A stretch of DNA of 64,000 nt from Caldovatus sediminis. GTDB lineage: Bacteria; Pseudomonadota; Alphaproteobacteria; Acetobacterales; Acetobacteraceae. Below the pieces are notes generated by a model. The model was not told the origin of the DNA and searched no databases. It saw only the letters and a program-made list of their open reading frames with translations. The stretch's first letter is position 1. Each line of letters begins with the position of its first letter. A program made the translations under genes and the position numbers. The stretch covers positions 62,001 through 126,000 of the forward strand of contig NZ_BMKS01000010.1 of assembly GCF_014644455.1 (NCBI RefSeq). The letters run 5' to 3'. Positions 62,508 through 64,000 of the stretch are shown here, piece by piece.

Positions 62508-64000
62508 ATGATGGATGGCCTCGACGCGGCGGCTCCCGTCCTCGGCATTGCCCGCAGCGTGACGGGGCGCCGCTGGGTCTGGCGCCTCGGCGACGCACGC
62601 ACCGGGCTCGGCATCGCCCAGAGCCTCGGCGTGGCGGAGGTGGTCGGCCGGCTGCTGGCCGGCCGCGGCGTCGGCGTCGAGGACGCGGCGCTGTTCCTCG
62701 AGCCGACCCTGCGCGCCCTGCTGCCCGATCCGTCCACGCTCGCCGACATGGACGCCGCCGCCGACCGGCTGGCGCGGGCGGTGCGGGAGGGCGAGCGGGT
62801 CGCGGTCTTCGGCGACTACGACGTGGACGGCGCCTGCGCCGGCGCGCTGATGGTGGGCTTCCTGCGCGACCTCGGTTGCGAGGTCCTGCCCTATGTCCCC
62901 GACCGGCTGCAGGAGGGCTACGGGCCGAACGCGCCCGCCATCGCCGCCTTGTGCGACGCGGGCGCGACGCTGATCGTCTGCGTGGACTGCGGCATCGCCG
63001 CCGTCGAGGCGCTGGAAGCCGCGCGCGGGCGCGCGGAGGTGCTGGTCCTCGACCACCACAAGGCGGAGGGCCCGCTGCCGCGCGTCCTCGCCGCGGTGAA
63101 CCCGAACCGCCTGGACTGCACCTCGGGGCTGCGGCATGTCTGCGCGGCCACGGTCGCCTTCCTCGCCGCCGTGGCGACGGTGCGGAGCCTGCGCCGCGCC
63201 GGCTGGTTCGCGCGGATGGGCGAGCCGCGGCTGCTCGACCTGCTCGACCTCGTCGCGCTGGCGACGGTGTGCGACGTGATGCCGCTGACCGGCCTCAACC
63301 GCGCCCTTGTCGCCCAGGGCCTGAAGGTGATGGCGCGGCGCGAGCGGCCGGGCATCGCCGCGCTTCTCGAGGTGGCCGGAAGCCGCGACGCGCCGACCGC
63401 GCACACGCTCGGCTTCGTGCTCGGCCCGCGGATCAACGCCTCGGGCCGCATCGCCGAGCCGGACCTCGGCCTGCGCCTCCTGCTCTGCGACGATCCCGTC
63501 GAGGCGCGCGCCATGGCCGAGCGGCTCGATGCCGTGAACCGCCGCCGCCAGGAGGTGGAGGGCGCGGTGCTCGGCGCCGCCTTCGCCGAGGCCGAGCGCC
63601 AGGCGGAGGCCGGCTCGCCCGTGCTGCTCGTCTGCGGCGAGGGCTGGCACCCAGGCGTGGTCGGCATCGTCGCCGGCCGCGTCAGGGAGCGGTTCAACCG
63701 GCCTGCCTGCGTGGCCGGGCTCGCAGGCGGGATCGCCAAGGGGTCCGGCCGCTCGGTGCCGGGCGTGGACCTCGGCGCCGCGGTGATCGCCGCGCGCCAA
63801 GCCGGGCTGCTGGACACCGGCGGGGGCCATGCCATGGCCGCCGGCTTCTCCTTCGCCGCCGCCCGGCGCGAGGCGGTGCACGCCTTCCTCAGCGAACGCC
63901 TTGCGCACGCTGCCGCCCTGCCCGCGGCCGCCGACCTGCTGGTGGAAGGGGCGCTCGCCGTGCGGGCGGCCACCCCCGACCTGGCGCGGGAGGTGGAGCG
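62508..64000 (+). CDS. recJ: Single-stranded-DNA-specific exonuclease RecJ, 3' end outside window
   Basis: A 5'-3' exonuclease that degrades single strands in recombination and mismatch repair. About 497 residues are visible. DHH-domain motif I is VFGDYDVDGACAGALM, motif II in IVCVDCGIAAVEAL, motif III VLVLDHHKAEGPLP (the DHH), motif IV area VALATVCDVMPLTGLNR. The DHHA1 region follows with LVCGEGWHPGVVGIVAGRVRERF and TGGGHAMAAGFS. Two ATGs (62508, 62511) follow GGGGGAGGG; the first is used. The frame runs past base 64000 without a stop, so the OB-fold end is missing here. Confidence 0.96.
   Translation, partial: MMDGLDAAAPVLGIARSVTGRRWVWRLGDARTGLGIAQSLGVAEVVGRLLAGRGVGVEDAALFLEPTLRALLPDPSTLADMDAAADRLARAVREGERVAVFGDYDVDGACAGALMVGFLRDLGCEVLPYVPDRLQEGYGPNAPAIAALCDAGATLIVCVDCGIAAVEALEAARGRAEVLVLDHHKAEGPLPRVLAAVNPNRLDCTSGLRHVCAATVAFLAAVATVRSLRRAGWFARMGEPRLLDLLDLVALATVCDVMPLTGLNRALVAQGLKVMARRERPGIAALLEVAGSRDAPTAHTLGFVLGPRINASGRIAEPDLGLRLLLCDDPVEARAMAERLDAVNRRRQEVEGAVLGAAFAEAERQAEAGSPVLLVCGEGWHPGVVGIVAGRVRERFNRPACVAGLAGGIAKGSGRSVPGVDLGAAVIAARQAGLLDTGGGHAMAAGFSFAAARREAVHAFLSERLAHAAALPAAADLLVEGALAVRAATPDLAREVE

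Noticed and set aside
59687-62749. Minus-strand open frame of about 1020 codons across hom and glpX
   Set aside because: It is antisense to two certain genes, is rich in Arg/His/Ala and shows no motif.

Overview
The window is about 64 kb of very GC-rich DNA, dense with genes on both strands. It looks like chromosome of an alphaproteobacterium, most likely of the Rhodospirillales/Acetobacteraceae (Roseomonas-like) type. The clues are the gene orders rplU-rpmA-obg, rplM-rpsI-argC and aminotransferase-hom-glpX-recJ, a class I PHA synthase, and many orphan Bug/TctC-type solute-binding proteins. The lineage is an inference from gene content; no rRNA or tRNA gene was found to confirm it.

Layout. 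1-2.9 kb: the end of a thermonuclease-like protein, citrate synthase and an unknown protein behind an unusually AT-rich leader. 2.9-7.6 kb (minus): a tightly overlapping surface-sugar operon (GT9, GT2, GT4, asparagine-synthase-like amidotransferase). 7.7-10.3 kb (minus): cupin, class I/II aminotransferase, 3-methyladenine DNA glycosylase. 10.5-12.6 kb: an OmpR/EnvZ-like two-component pair with probable response-regulator sites in front of it. 12.66-13.13 kb: wreck of an IS630-family transposase. 13.3-16.3 kb: a large secreted RTX/lipase protein. 16.5-18.4 kb: rplU, rpmA, obgE. 18.4-22.0 kb: ketopantoate-reductase-like, GST, monooxygenase and MFS genes. 22.2-28.3 kb: a tctCBA transporter operon, a two-domain VOC dioxygenase and an SDR-Bug pair. 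28.5-33.9 kb: two paralogous glycine-zipper/SH3b lipoproteins followed by an exported WD40-caspase protein. 33.9-43.7 kb: catabolic operons in which three Bug proteins sit beside or near deacetylase, thiolase/DUF35, TetR and flavin-monooxygenase genes. 44-48.6 kb: PncC, a phosphoribosyltransferase, a damaged DUF6496 gene, an NAD(P)-binding protein and an IlvD/Edd dehydratase. 48.7-54.0 kb: rplM, rpsI, argC, gamma-carbonic anhydrase, acyl-CoA ligase and a second ketopantoate-reductase-like gene. 54.1-56.0 kb: three coupled paralogous small exported proteins. 56.1-64 kb: phaC (minus), a Pro/Ala-rich lipoprotein, alaC, hom, glpX and the start of recJ, which runs off the window.

How it fits together. 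Housekeeping blocks (translation, central carbon, amino acids, PHA storage, RecJ repair) alternate with accessory islands for uptake and breakdown of organic acids and aromatics (TctABC/Bug, VOC, thiolase, flavin monooxygenase) and for the cell envelope. The most distinctive parts are the envelope caspase module at 28.5-33.9 kb, the triple paralogue operon at 54.1-56.0 kb, and repeated GCAAC-type boxes in front of the response-regulator gene, whose 12-base word recurs at the citrate synthase promoter. These look worth experimental follow-up.
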